From: Alphaproteobacteria bacterium
Lineage (GTDB): Bacteria > Pseudomonadota > Alphaproteobacteria > Sphingomonadales > Kordiimonadaceae
Length of the DNA: 64,000 nucleotides
Direction: 5' to 3'
Assembly (NCBI GenBank): GCA_006226495.1
Contig: SBGU01000034.1
Coordinates: 1-64,000 of the forward strand
Part shown: positions 45,365 through 54,411 of the stretch, one piece after another
Numbering within the stretch: position 1 is the first letter of the stretch
How the letters are laid out: each line of letters opens with the position of its first letter
The notes under the pieces: generated by a model
Told to the model about the DNA's origin: nothing
Seen by the model: the letters and a program-made list of their open reading frames with translations, nothing else
Databases searched by the model: none
Program-made: the position numbers and the translations under genes

Positions 45365-46726
45365 TTATGGTGCCGGTGCCTGTGCGGACCGGTGCCTGAC
45401 CGACAGCACGACCACAACCGCCATCACCGCGCAGAAACATAGTGCGAGCGTGAAATTGTAATAAACAAGCGCGCTCATCGCCACGAGGGCCATCAGGAGC
45501 GCGAAGCCGGGCGCCAGTGGATACAGCGGCGCCCGGAACGGTCGCACCATGTCCGGCTCGCGCCGGCGCAGGGTGAAAAGCGCAGCCATCGAAACCCCGT
45601 ACATCAACAGGGCGCCAAACACCGCGATGGTAACAATGCTGGCGGTCAGCGACTGGTCGCCAATGCTGATCAGGTTGTCGCTGTAGATCGCGAGGATGCC
45701 GATGACACCGCCGGCGATGGTGGCGACATGCGGTGTCTGGAACCGCGGATGCAGGCGCGCGAGCGGCGCCGGCAGGAACCCGGCGCGGGCCAGTGCAAAC
45801 ATCTGGCGCGCGTAACCCATGATGATGCCATGGAACGAGGCAATCAGGCCCAGAAGCCCCAGCCATACCAGCATGTGCAGCCAGCCGCTGGACCCGCCCA
45901 CAACCGCCTTCATGGCCTGCGGCAGCGGGTCGTTGAGGTTGCTGAGCTGGGTCCAGTCCCCGGCGCCGCCCGCCATGATCATCACACCAAAAGCCAGCAC
46001 CGTCAGGGTCAGGATGCCGGTAACATAGGCAATGGGGATGGTGCGGCGCGGGTCTTTCGCTTCCTCGGCCGCCATGGCGACACCTTCGATGGCGAGGAAA
46101 AACCAGATGGCGAAGGGGATGGCCGCGAACATGCCGCCGATGGCGCCCATGCTGAACTGGTCTGCGCCCGCCCAGCCGCCTGCCGTGAAGTTTGACAGGC
46201 TGAAGCCCGGCGCCACCACACCCATGAAGACCAATAGTTCACCGACCGCCAACAGGGTCACGAACAGCTCGAACGTCGCGGCGATACGCACCCCGGCGAT
46301 ATTGAGCGCCATGAACACAAGATAGGCGCCGACCGCAGTCAGTTTCACATCCAGAACCGGGAACTGGATATTCAGGTAGGCACTGATCGCCAGCGCGATG
46401 GCGGGGGGCGCGAACACAAATTCGATCAGGGTGGCAAAGCCCGCGATGGCGCCGCCCCAGGGGCCAAAGGCCCTGAGCGCATAGGCAAAAGGCCCGCCCG
46501 CGTGCGGGATGGCGGTCGTCAGTTCCGTGAAGGAAAAGATGAAGGCCACATACATGGCCGCCACTGCGACCGTGGTGATCAGGAAACCAAGGGTGCCAGC
46601 CAGGCCCCAGCCGTAGCTCCAGCCGAAATATTCCCCGGAAATCACCAGCCCGACGGCAATGCCCCACAGGTGAAAGGCATTCAGGCTTTTGCTGAGATGG
46701 GTTTGTTCCTGTTGGCTTCCGTGCAT
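45365..46726 (-). CDS. eat: Ethanolamine permease (APC superfamily)
   Basis: This 453-residue amino-acid/polyamine/organocation carrier has about 12 membrane spans. AVGLVISGEYFGWSYGWGLAG and TELTTAIPHAGGPFAYALRAFGPWGG match the ethanolamine permease subfamily. AIEGVAMAAEEAKDPRRTIP is the consensus amphipathic region. It follows eutC by 12 bp in the order eutB, eutC, permease, so uptake and deamination of ethanolamine are co-expressed. The symbol rests on family resemblance plus this linkage. Confidence 0.87.
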   Translation of the reverse strand: MHGSQQEQTHLSKSLNAFHLWGIAVGLVISGEYFGWSYGWGLAGTLGFLITTVAVAAMYVAFIFSFTELTTAIPHAGGPFAYALRAFGPWGGAIAGFATLIEFVFAPPAIALAISAYLNIQFPVLDVKLTAVGAYLVFMALNIAGVRIAATFELFVTLLAVGELLVFMGVVAPGFSLSNFTAGGWAGADQFSMGAIGGMFAAIPFAIWFFLAIEGVAMAAEEAKDPRRTIPIAYVTGILTLTVLAFGVMIMAGGAGDWTQLSNLNDPLPQAMKAVVGGSSGWLHMLVWLGLLGLIASFHGIIMGYARQMFALARAGFLPAPLARLHPRFQTPHVATIAGGVIGILAIYSDNLISIGDQSLTASIVTIAVFGALLMYGVSMAALFTLRRREPDMVRPFRAPLYPLAPGFALLMALVAMSALVYYNFTLALCFCAVMAVVVVLSVRHRSAQAPAP

Positions 46727-46738
46727 GGTTTTCCCGTT

Positions 46739-47527
46739 TCAAGGTTTCGGCAATATGGGTGGCTGTGCGGATGATCGTTCAAGGGCAGGGCGTTCGTCCT
46801 TAAGGCCGATGCCGGTCAGGCCGCGCTTCAGCCCTTCGCGGACCAGCCAGCCAAGGGTGCGGGCAGCGGCGGCATAATCAAGCCCGCCATGGCCATGGAT
46901 GTTGGATATGCAGTTGCGTTCGGAATCCATGCGCCCCGGCCCCGGCGCATAAGTAAGATAGATGCCCAAACTGTCCGCGACGCTGAGGCCCGGGCGTTCG
47001 CCGATCAGTACGATGCTCATGCGTGCGCCCATGGCGGCGCCGATGGGGTCGCCCACCGCGACGCGGGCTTCCTGCACCAGCATGATGGTACCGATGGAAA
47101 GGCCGACAAGTTCGGGCAGGCAGGCGCGCACCAGCGGCGCAGCGTGTTGTTGGACCGCGGTGGCGGACAGCCCGTCACCGATGACGAACACCAGGTCGCA
47201 ACGCTCGGGCGTGATCAGCGCTGCGCTTTCCGCAGACAATTGCCGCCCGAGGTCGGGGCGCCTCAGGTACGTGGCGCGGTCCGGTGCCGCGCTTGCAAGC
47301 AACAGGGTCGGCAGGGGCGCGAGGTCGTGTGCGAGGGCGGCCATATCCAGCGGGGTGTGCACCGCGTCGCGCGCTGCCGCATGGGCAAACTGGAATTTCA
47401 GCACTTCATCGAGGGGCAGGGCCGTGCCCACGCGGCCAAGGCCGATGCGGGCCGAAGTGCGGGCGCGCAGCCGGTCCCACAGGGCGTGCTGGCCATCGTT
47501 TGTAACGGGTTTGGTCGGTGTGCTCAT
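46739..47527 (-). CDS. eutC: Ethanolamine ammonia-lyase small subunit
   Basis: This 262-residue subunit of the adenosylcobalamin-dependent lyase turns ethanolamine into acetaldehyde and ammonia. Recognisable segments are TSARIGLGRVGTALPL, DLVFVIGDGLSATAVQQHA, SIVLIGERPGLSVADSLGIY and PGRMDSERNCISNIH. It overlaps eutB by 4 bp. It lacks a long N-terminal microcompartment-targeting extension, and no shell or reactivase genes are nearby, so this is the short, compartment-free form of the pathway. Confidence 0.93.
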   Translation of the reverse strand: MSTPTKPVTNDGQHALWDRLRARTSARIGLGRVGTALPLDEVLKFQFAHAAARDAVHTPLDMAALAHDLAPLPTLLLASAAPDRATYLRRPDLGRQLSAESAALITPERCDLVFVIGDGLSATAVQQHAAPLVRACLPELVGLSIGTIMLVQEARVAVGDPIGAAMGARMSIVLIGERPGLSVADSLGIYLTYAPGPGRMDSERNCISNIHGHGGLDYAAAARTLGWLVREGLKRGLTGIGLKDERPALERSSAQPPILPKP

Positions 47528-48921
47528 CCCCGCGCTCCTTGCTGGTCAAAGAGGCGGGCGAGGCGGGATGACGGTTCGGGCGCGCGGATCTGGCGGCCCG
47601 GTGTCAGCATGTCCATGCTTTCGAGCCAGGCCTCGAACTCGGGCGCCGGCTGCACCTTCATCAGCGATCGCAGATACAGGATGTCGTGGAACGACAGGCT
47701 CTGGTAATTCAGCATCACATCGTCCGCGCCCGGCACGGCGATCAGAAAACCGCAGCCGGCATTCACCAGCAGGGTCATCAGCACGTCCATATCGTCCTGG
47801 TCGGCTTCGGCATGGTTGGTGTAACAGACGTCGCAGCCCATGGGCAGGCCCATCAGCTTGCCGCAGAAATGGTCCTCAAGCCCGGCGCGGATGATCTGTT
47901 TGCCGTCAAACAGATATTCGGGCCCGATGAAGCCAACCACGGTGTTGACAATCAAAGGTTTGAAGGCGCGTGCCACTGCATAGGCGCGGGTTTCCATGGT
48001 CTGCTGGTCCACGCCATGGTGGCCATCGCCCGACAGGGCCGCGCCCTGGCCGGTTTCGAAATACATCACATTGTCGCCCACCGTGCCGCGCTTCAGGGAA
48101 TGTGCCGCATCCATCGCTTCCGCAAGCACAGACAGGCTGACCCCGAAACCGTTATTGGCCTTTTCGCTGCCGGCGACCGACTGGAATACAAGGTCCACGG
48201 GGGCGCCCTGTTCGATCATGGCAAGGGTGTTGGTAACGTGGGTCAACACACAGGTCTGGGTCGGGATGGCATAGCGTTCGCGCAGCTCGTCCAGCATGGC
48301 GACAAGCGCCATGGCGTTCGGCACATTGTCCAGCGCCGGGTTGATGCCGATGGTGGCGTCCCCCGCGCCGTGCAGCAGGCCATCCAGGATGCTGGCGGCA
48401 ATGCCGGCAGGGTCGTCGCTCGGGTGGTTGGGCTGCAGCCGGCTTGAAAGCCGGCCCTTCAGGCCGATTGTGCTGCGGAAGGCGGTCACATTTTCGCATT
48501 TGGCGGCCACCAGGATCAGGTCCTGGTTGCGCATCAGCTTCGATACTGCCGCCACCATTTCCGGGGTCAGGCCCGCCGCCACCGCCCGCAGGCTGGCGGT
48601 ATCGGCTTCAGGCGACAACAGCCAGTCGCGCAGGCCACCCACACTCAGGTGCCGCACGGGGGCAAAGGCCGCCTTGTCGTGGCTGTCGACGATCAGGCGG
48701 CTGACCTCGTCGCTTTCATAGGGCACCAGCAGGTCTTCAAGGAAGGTGCCGAGCGGCAGGTCCGCCAGCACATAGCGCGCCGCCACACGCGCCGCCGCCG
48801 TTGGCGCCGCCAGGCCCGCAAGCTGGTCGCCGGACCGAAGCGGCGAGGCATGCGCCATCACCTCCCGCAGGCTATTGAAGCGGAAACGCTGTCCATGATG
48901 ATCGCACTGGTATACGCCCAT
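47524..48921 (-). CDS. eutB: Ethanolamine ammonia-lyase large subunit
   Basis: This 465-residue TIM-barrel subunit binds ethanolamine and adenosylcobalamin. Family segments include LMRNQDLILVAAKCENVTAF, RLQPNHPSDDP, GDATIGINPALDNV, SVAGSEKANNGFGVSL and TNHAEADQDDMDVL. Length is normal. It is first in the eutB, eutC, permease operon. No aldehyde dehydrogenase or cobalamin adenosyltransferase is in the window, so acetaldehyde oxidation and cofactor supply must be encoded elsewhere. I found no copy of the GntR operator in the 223 bp before its start. Confidence 0.95.
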   Translation of the reverse strand: MGVYQCDHHGQRFRFNSLREVMAHASPLRSGDQLAGLAAPTAAARVAARYVLADLPLGTFLEDLLVPYESDEVSRLIVDSHDKAAFAPVRHLSVGGLRDWLLSPEADTASLRAVAAGLTPEMVAAVSKLMRNQDLILVAAKCENVTAFRSTIGLKGRLSSRLQPNHPSDDPAGIAASILDGLLHGAGDATIGINPALDNVPNAMALVAMLDELRERYAIPTQTCVLTHVTNTLAMIEQGAPVDLVFQSVAGSEKANNGFGVSLSVLAEAMDAAHSLKRGTVGDNVMYFETGQGAALSGDGHHGVDQQTMETRAYAVARAFKPLIVNTVVGFIGPEYLFDGKQIIRAGLEDHFCGKLMGLPMGCDVCYTNHAEADQDDMDVLMTLLVNAGCGFLIAVPGADDVMLNYQSLSFHDILYLRSLMKVQPAPEFEAWLESMDMLTPGRQIRAPEPSSRLARLFDQQGARG

Positions 48922-49144
48922 ATCGACTTCCAGTGTCCCCCGTAAGCGCGCCGCATACCCTTAATGGCCTGTGTTTCAGCGTCATACAGCAGCTTCTTGC
49001 CTGTCAACCCCGAAAGACCGGCAATGCCTGCCTTTTAATGGCAGAAATTAAAGGGTCCGATCACACTATGTCCGGTTGGCGGATAATCCCTTGCACAAAC
49101 AACCGATTGCATTAGTCTGGCGTCAAGTGTCGGAACGTAGGGAT

Positions 49145-49693
49145 ATGGGGATGGAACTCGATAGACGACGCCTGCTCATGGGGCTTTCTGCCCTTATGGG
49201 GGGTATGCTTTCGCCGGTTGCGGTGAAGGCGCTGGATACAGCTACGGACATACCGGCCGATGCCGGCTTCAGAAGTTTTGATGAAAACGAGGTCGCCCTC
49301 ATGCGCGCGGTGATCGACACCATGTTGCCGGCGACAGAGACGCCCAGCGCAACCGGGGTCGGGGTCGATCTCTATATCGACCATATGCTGGCGGCGGTGC
49401 TGAGTGCGGAAGAGGGTGCTGCGGTGAAGCGCAGCCTGAAGCGCATCGATGCTGCCATTCCGGGCTTTGTGGACAAGACGGCGGCGGAACAGCAGGCGCT
49501 CCTCAGTGTCATCGATGGCCAGATGTGGCAGGAGACACCGGAGGCCGAAGAATACCGCGCCTTCAAATCCCTTGCGATCGTGGGCTATTTCACCTCGGAA
49601 ATCGGCGCCACCGTCGCGCTGGCGTTCGATCCGGTGCCGGGGCCGTTCCATAATGGCACCACGCGGGAATTCAGCCGCACCTGGGCGTCGTGA
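49145..49693 (+). CDS. Gluconate 2-dehydrogenase subunit 3-like small subunit (GMC dehydrogenase partner)
   Basis: This 182-residue exported protein has a Tat-like N-terminus (ELDRRRLLMGLSALMGGML). The body matches the subunit 3 family: FDENEVALMRAVIDTMLPAT near the start, VDLYIDHML, and EEYRAFKSLAIVGYFTSEIG late. It is the small, chaperone-like subunit needed for export and assembly of the flavin subunit encoded 11 bp downstream. An ATG at 49151, two codons on, has better-placed AGGGAT and may be the true start. The usual cytochrome subunit is not in this operon. Confidence 0.82.
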   Translation: MGMELDRRRLLMGLSALMGGMLSPVAVKALDTATDIPADAGFRSFDENEVALMRAVIDTMLPATETPSATGVGVDLYIDHMLAAVLSAEEGAAVKRSLKRIDAAIPGFVDKTAAEQQALLSVIDGQMWQETPEAEEYRAFKSLAIVGYFTSEIGATVALAFDPVPGPFHNGTTREFSRTWAS

Positions 49694-49704
49694 GGGGAAG
49701 TGCC

Positions 49705-51402
49705 ATGAGCAATTATGATTTTGACATCATCGTGGTCGGCTCCGGCATGTCGGGTGGCTGGGCCGCAAAGGAATTCTCGGAAAAAGGCTTCAAGACCCTG
49801 GTGTTGGACCGTGGCAAACCGCTGGAGCATGGCGACTATCCGACCGAAAGCATGCCGCCGTGGGAAATGCCCAACAGGGGCCGGGTGAATTCGGACGAGG
49901 TCGAGCGCGACTATTATATGGTCAAACGCTGTTACGCCTTCAGTGAATATACCAAACCCTATTTCATCAACGACCGGGAAAACCCCTACGAATTCCCGGA
50001 AGACAAGCCGTTCGAATGGATTCGCAGTGCGCGGGTGGGCGGCAAGTCCCAACTGTGGCACCGGCAAAGCTACCGCTGGGGCGAGCAGGATTTCGAGGCC
50101 AATGCGCGCGACGGCCATGGTTGCGACTGGCCGATCCGTTATGACGATGTGAAACCCTGGTACGATTATGTCGAACGTTTCGCCGGCATCAGTGGCGGCT
50201 ATGAAAACATGCCGCAACTGCCGGACAGTGTGTTCCAGAAACCCCATGAAATGACCCAGCTTGAAAAAGACGCCCGGGTCAGGATCGAAGCCGCCTATCC
50301 GGGCCGGCGGGTCATCATGGGCCGCACGGCACACCTGACCGAACCGACCGAAGAACAGCTCGATTTGGGCCGCGGTCAGTGCCAGTCGCGCAACGAATGC
50401 CAGCGCGGCTGTTCCTGGGGCGGTTTCTTTTCGTCGCTGGCGGCAACCCTGCCGGCGGCGCGCCGCACCGGCAACATGACGTTGAAGCCCAATGCCATCG
50501 TGCACAGCGTGCTGCATGACGAAAGCACGGGCAAGGCAACCGGGGTCCGGGTCATCGACACCGAAACCAAGGAAGCCAGCATCATCACCGCGCGGGTGAT
50601 TTTCATGTGCGCCTCCACCATCGCCACCACGCAGGTGCTGATGAATTCCCGTTCGGCCAAATATCCGAACGGCATCGGCAATACGAGCGGCGTTCTGGGC
50701 CATTATCTGATGGACCATGTCATGGGGCCGGGTGCGATGGCGCGCTTCACGGGTTATGAGGGTTTCTATTACAAGGGCCGCCGCCCGACCGGCATCTATG
50801 TGCCGCGTTTCATGAATATCAGCGAACCGACCGACAGGTACCTGCGCGGCTTTGGCTATCAGGGCGGCAGTTGGCGCAATGGCTGGACCGACGAAGGCCG
50901 CCGCCAGGGCCTTGGCGGCGACTTCAAGGATGCCTTCAGCAAACCCGGCGACTGGTGGTTCGGCCTGTCGGGCTTTGGTGAAATGCTGCCGGCGCGCGAA
51001 AACCATATCGCGCTGGATTTCAACCGGCTGGACGGCAATGGCATGCCCATCATTCAGATCAGTTGTGATGTTGGCGAAAACAGCCGCCGCATGGGCAAGG
51101 ACATGGTCGACAAGGCGGTCGAGATGCTGAAGGCCGCCGGCGGTCAGGATATCCAGTTCAGCGGCGACCTGGACGCACCGGGCCTTGCCATCCATGAAGT
51201 GGGGACCGCCCGCATGGGGCGCGACCCGAAAGACAGCTACCTGAACGGCTTCAACCAGTCGCATGAAGTGGCGAACCTGTTTGTTACCGACGGCGCGGCC
51301 TTTGCGTCGATCGCCTGCCAGAACCCGTCCCTGACCTTCATGGCCCTGACGGCACGCGCGGCAGATTATGCAGCAACTCAAATCCAAGCGGGGGTTTTGT
51401 GA
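49705..51402 (+). CDS. GMC-family FAD dehydrogenase with [3Fe-4S] motif (glucoside 3-dehydrogenase-like)
   Basis: This 565-residue oxidoreductase has an N-terminal FAD-binding fold (DIIVVGSGMSGGWAAKEF) and a C-terminal catalytic region with His in IHEVGTARMG and Asn in CQNPSLT. Cysteines 226, 232 and 236 (C-x5-C-x3-C) match the spacing that binds a [3Fe-4S] cluster in bacterial FAD-glucose and glucoside dehydrogenases. Together with the small subunit and the downstream TIM-barrel and DUF1080 genes this fits periplasmic oxidation of a glycoside at C3. Electrons probably leave through a cytochrome encoded elsewhere. The start at 49705 has GAGGGGAAG upstream; the stop overlaps the next ATG by one base. 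Confidence 0.87.
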   Translation: MSNYDFDIIVVGSGMSGGWAAKEFSEKGFKTLVLDRGKPLEHGDYPTESMPPWEMPNRGRVNSDEVERDYYMVKRCYAFSEYTKPYFINDRENPYEFPEDKPFEWIRSARVGGKSQLWHRQSYRWGEQDFEANARDGHGCDWPIRYDDVKPWYDYVERFAGISGGYENMPQLPDSVFQKPHEMTQLEKDARVRIEAAYPGRRVIMGRTAHLTEPTEEQLDLGRGQCQSRNECQRGCSWGGFFSSLAATLPAARRTGNMTLKPNAIVHSVLHDESTGKATGVRVIDTETKEASIITARVIFMCASTIATTQVLMNSRSAKYPNGIGNTSGVLGHYLMDHVMGPGAMARFTGYEGFYYKGRRPTGIYVPRFMNISEPTDRYLRGFGYQGGSWRNGWTDEGRRQGLGGDFKDAFSKPGDWWFGLSGFGEMLPARENHIALDFNRLDGNGMPIIQISCDVGENSRRMGKDMVDKAVEMLKAAGGQDIQFSGDLDAPGLAIHEVGTARMGRDPKDSYLNGFNQSHEVANLFVTDGAAFASIACQNPSLTFMALTARAADYAATQIQAGVL

Positions 51403-52244
51403 TGAAACGTCGTGATTTCCTGAAACTTTTGGCCGGCACCACGATTGTGGGTGCGGCGGCACCGTCTTTCCTGGGCGCCGCGGCGTCGGATGCCAAAGTG
51501 CCTGTCGGTATCCAGCTTTATACCGTGCGCTGGCAGATGGAAGAAAACATGCCCGGCACGCTTGAGGCGCTCGCGGGCCTCGGGTACGGCGAGGTCGAAT
51601 TTGCCGGTTATTTCGAGCACAGCCCGGCCGAGGTGAAAAAGATGCTGGCGGACGCCGGCCTTGCCGCGCCGTCCACGCACCTGCCGATCGAGATGTTTGA
51701 AAACAACCTCGATCAGGTGATCGAATTCGCGCACGGCGTCGGCCATAAATATCTAGTGATGCCCTGGCTTCGCGAAGACCAGCGCACGGCCGACATCTTC
51801 AAATCGGTCGCCGAAACCCTGAACAAGGCGGGCGAAAAGGCCAAATCGGCCGGCCTTGCGGTCGCCTACCATAACCATGATTTTGAATTTGATGCTCTGG
51901 ACGGCACCACGCCCTATGAAATCCTGCTCGCGAACACGGACCCCGATCTGGTGAAGCTGGAACTGGACCTGTTCTGGCTGAATGTGGCGGGTGTTGATCT
52001 CCTGTCGATCATCGACCGGTTCCCGGGCCGTGTGCCGCTCGCGCATGTGAAGGACCGCACCAAAGACGGCGCCATGACCGATGTCGGTTCGGGCATCATC
52101 GACTTTGGCCGGGTGTTCGCCCAAGCCGAAAAGGCCGGCCTGAAACATTATATCGTCGAGCATGACCAGCCCGAGGACCCGATGCAGACTGCGGCCAATT
52201 CGGTCAAGTACCTGAAGAAAACCTTCCCGCGGTTCGGTGCATGA
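51402..52244 (+). CDS. Sugar phosphate isomerase/epimerase-like TIM-barrel protein
   Basis: This 280-residue protein has a Tat signal (KRRDFLKLLAGTTIVGAAAP) and a xylose-isomerase-like barrel: VPVGIQLYTVRWQMEEN, LAGLGYGEVEFAG, AYHNHDFEFDAL, LVKLELDLFWLNVAGVDL and HVKDRTKDG. The Glu, Asp and His residues in these strands are the usual divalent-metal ligands. Relatives next to glucoside 3-dehydrogenases act on 3-keto-glycosides as epimerases or lyases. Coupled to the GMC gene by a one-base overlap and to DUF1080 by a 4-bp overlap, so an export-linked periplasmic pathway is likely. Confidence 0.82.
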   Translation: MKRRDFLKLLAGTTIVGAAAPSFLGAAASDAKVPVGIQLYTVRWQMEENMPGTLEALAGLGYGEVEFAGYFEHSPAEVKKMLADAGLAAPSTHLPIEMFENNLDQVIEFAHGVGHKYLVMPWLREDQRTADIFKSVAETLNKAGEKAKSAGLAVAYHNHDFEFDALDGTTPYEILLANTDPDLVKLELDLFWLNVAGVDLLSIIDRFPGRVPLAHVKDRTKDGAMTDVGSGIIDFGRVFAQAEKAGLKHYIVEHDQPEDPMQTAANSVKYLKKTFPRFGA

Positions 52245-53017
52245 TGCGGCGGGGCGCAGTTGCGGCGCTTTTCCTGCTGTCCGCCGCCGCGGGGGCGGAC
52301 GACCAAGGCCAGTGGGTCAGCCTGTTCAATGGGCACGACCTTGAAGGCTGGGTCCCGAAATTCACCGGTTCCCCGGTCGGTGAAAACTATCTGGACACCT
52401 TTCAGGTGCGCGATGGCAAGATCGTGGTCGACTATAGCCGGTATGACGGTTTCCACGGTGAATTCGGCCATCTTTTTTACAAGACCCCGTTCAAGGCCTA
52501 CCGGATCAGGATGGAATACCGCTTCTTTGGTGAACAGGCGGCTGGCGGGCCGACATGGGGGTACCGGAATGCCGGGGTCATGCTCGAGAGCCAGTCCCCC
52601 GAAAGCATGTCGCTTGATCAGAATTTCCCGGTGTCGCTCGAGTTCCAGTTCCTGGGCCAGGTGGGCAACGAGCCGCGCCCCACGGGCAATGTGTGCACCC
52701 CGGGCACCAATGTGGTGATTGCCGGCAAGCTTGAAACCGAACATTGTCTCGAGCTTTCGGGCCACACTGTGCCGGGGGACGGCTGGGTAACCGCGGAAGC
52801 CGAGGTGCTGGCGGACGGCACGGTCACCTACTTCATCGACGGGGAAAAGATACTGAGCTACACCGACCCCCAATATGATCCCACGGATGCGGACACCAAA
52901 CACCTGAACCCGGGGCCGGACCTGATGCTGCGGGGCGGCTATATCGCCATCCAGTCGGAAAGCCATCCGGTCGAATACCGCAATATCGAAATCATGCAAC
53001 TGCCGGACGGGGAATAA
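52241..53017 (+). CDS. DUF1080 (3-keto-disaccharide hydrolase) family protein
   Basis: This 258-residue protein has a short signal peptide (residues 1-19) and a concanavalin-like jelly-roll. QWVSLFNGHDLEGWVPKF is the standard DUF1080 opening; FGHLFYKTPFKAYRIRMEYRF and GGYIAIQSESHPVEYRNIEI mark the family. Members hydrolyse 3-keto-glycosides made by glucoside 3-dehydrogenase, which is encoded two genes upstream. The ATG overlaps the preceding stop (ATGATG). It is the last gene of the operon. Confidence 0.87.
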   Translation: MMRRGAVAALFLLSAAAGADDQGQWVSLFNGHDLEGWVPKFTGSPVGENYLDTFQVRDGKIVVDYSRYDGFHGEFGHLFYKTPFKAYRIRMEYRFFGEQAAGGPTWGYRNAGVMLESQSPESMSLDQNFPVSLEFQFLGQVGNEPRPTGNVCTPGTNVVIAGKLETEHCLELSGHTVPGDGWVTAEAEVLADGTVTYFIDGEKILSYTDPQYDPTDADTKHLNPGPDLMLRGGYIAIQSESHPVEYRNIEIMQLPDGE

Positions 53018-53046
53018 GCCCGCGCCCGGCAGTTTGCCGTTTCAAC

Positions 53047-53063
53047 ATGACCTCCGACGTTAT
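53047..53063 (+). promoter_or_regulatory. XRE operator candidate ATGACCTCCGACGTTAT
   Basis: This 17-bp element is the reverse complement of the one at 55480-55496 with one mismatch. It lies 80 bp before the DUF4331 gene and suggests control by the XRE regulator encoded at 55558. Confidence 0.55.
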
Positions 53064-53142
53064 TGAGCGCACGACGCCCAGAGGGGCATCGTGCAGCCTC
53101 AGGGCCTTTTGCCCGGACGATAGCGATTTCAGGGGACATTCC

Positions 53143-54393
53143 ATGATGAAGCAGAAGCGCCGGAACGGGCGCATGGCGGCGGCGTGCGCGGCGGCGTGGC
53201 TCGCCTTCACCCAGATGGGCGGCGCGTCCGCGTCCGACCATCTGGACACCATGCGGGTGGTTGAAGACCCGGCAGCGGATATCGGCGACCTGTTCGCCTG
53301 GATGTCGCCCGATCGTGCCCGGCTCAATCTGGTCATGACACTTGTGGGGCACGAGCTGTCACCCGGCCATGCCTATGCCTTTCACCTGGCCAGCGGCCCA
53401 CGGTTTGGCGACGCCACAACCGCGACCGACATCCTGTGCCAGCCCGACGCGGCCGGCATCGAATGCTGGGTCGGGGGCGCCGACCATGCCCATGGCGCGG
53501 CGGGCAGCGAAGCCGGCCTTGTGGGTGAAAAGGGCCATTTCCGGGTGTTTGCGGGGCTCAGGGACGACCCCTTCTACAACAATGTGAAAGGCAGCCGCGA
53601 CGCGCTCAATACCGGGATCGCGCTTGTGAAGGCGGGTGCGCCCCTCGATGCGGCCCGCTGCCCCGTGTTTGATGCAGCGGCGTCCGCCACCATTCTCGAC
53701 CGCTGGCAGCATACCGACGGCGGCCCGGGCACCAACTTCCTGGCCGGCTGGAAGGTGGCGGCGCTTGTTGTTTCGGTCGACATTGAGGCCGTGGGCGCGG
53801 GGGGTGATTTTGTCACCGCCTGGGGCGCCACCTATGGTGTGGACGGCAAGGGCGCTGACGGGCGCCCCAAACTTGGCCGGCAGGTCGACCGCGCGGGCCG
53901 CACCCTGACCGGCAACGCGCTTCTGGGCCTGTTTGCCGACCGGGACAGCAGCAACAGCATGAAGGACAATTACAACGGGGAACTGGACGCCGGCGCCTGG
54001 TGGGCCGATTTCGCCGACGAAATCCAGATCGCGCTCGGTTTCTATGACGGTCTCGACCATGTCTGCGGCAACCAGTGGCTGGCGGGTACGGCGGGGGAGG
54101 TATCGAAACGCTATGAACGGCTCGCGGAACTGTTGCTGGATGACCGGCTCTGGATCGACAGCCGTTTTGGCACGTGCGAACGCTATATGGCGGTGGAACT
54201 GAATGCCTTTGCATCCGAAGGCGCCCCCAATGGCGCCAACAGTGACTGTGGCGGGCGCACGCCAGTCGAAGACGCGGTGGATGTGTTCAGGTCGCTGCTC
54301 GCGACCGGTACGCTGGGTGGTGTGCCCGATGGGGTCGGCAGGGACGACCATATGGTGTCCCTGACCGAGTTTCCTTTCCTCGCGGCCCCGTGA
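53143..54393 (+). CDS. DUF4331 family exported protein
   Basis: This 416-residue protein has a basic N-terminus and signal peptide ending GGASA. SDHLDTMRVVEDPAADIGDLF is the DUF4331 signature opening, and NLVMTLVGHELSPGHAYAFHL and NFLAGWKVAALVVSVDIEAV follow the family's beta-propeller-like layout. Several Cys residues (for example CQPDAAGIEC) may be paired in the periplasm. Function unknown for the family. The start at 53143 has AGGGGACATT upstream; an ATG at 53047 lies inside the operator and is unlikely. The gene converges on the alpha/beta hydrolase with an 18-bp gap, and both are probably controlled by the XRE protein. Confidence 0.78.
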   Translation: MMKQKRRNGRMAAACAAAWLAFTQMGGASASDHLDTMRVVEDPAADIGDLFAWMSPDRARLNLVMTLVGHELSPGHAYAFHLASGPRFGDATTATDILCQPDAAGIECWVGGADHAHGAAGSEAGLVGEKGHFRVFAGLRDDPFYNNVKGSRDALNTGIALVKAGAPLDAARCPVFDAAASATILDRWQHTDGGPGTNFLAGWKVAALVVSVDIEAVGAGGDFVTAWGATYGVDGKGADGRPKLGRQVDRAGRTLTGNALLGLFADRDSSNSMKDNYNGELDAGAWWADFADEIQIALGFYDGLDHVCGNQWLAGTAGEVSKRYERLAELLLDDRLWIDSRFGTCERYMAVELNAFASEGAPNGANSDCGGRTPVEDAVDVFRSLLATGTLGGVPDGVGRDDHMVSLTEFPFLAAP

Positions 54394-54411
54394 CATCGGG
54401 CCTTTTCGATC

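Noticed and set aside
45365-48921. Ethanolamine-utilisation microcompartment locus
   Set aside because: No shell, reactivase, aldehyde dehydrogenase or phosphotransacylase genes occur nearby; only eutB, eutC and a permease.
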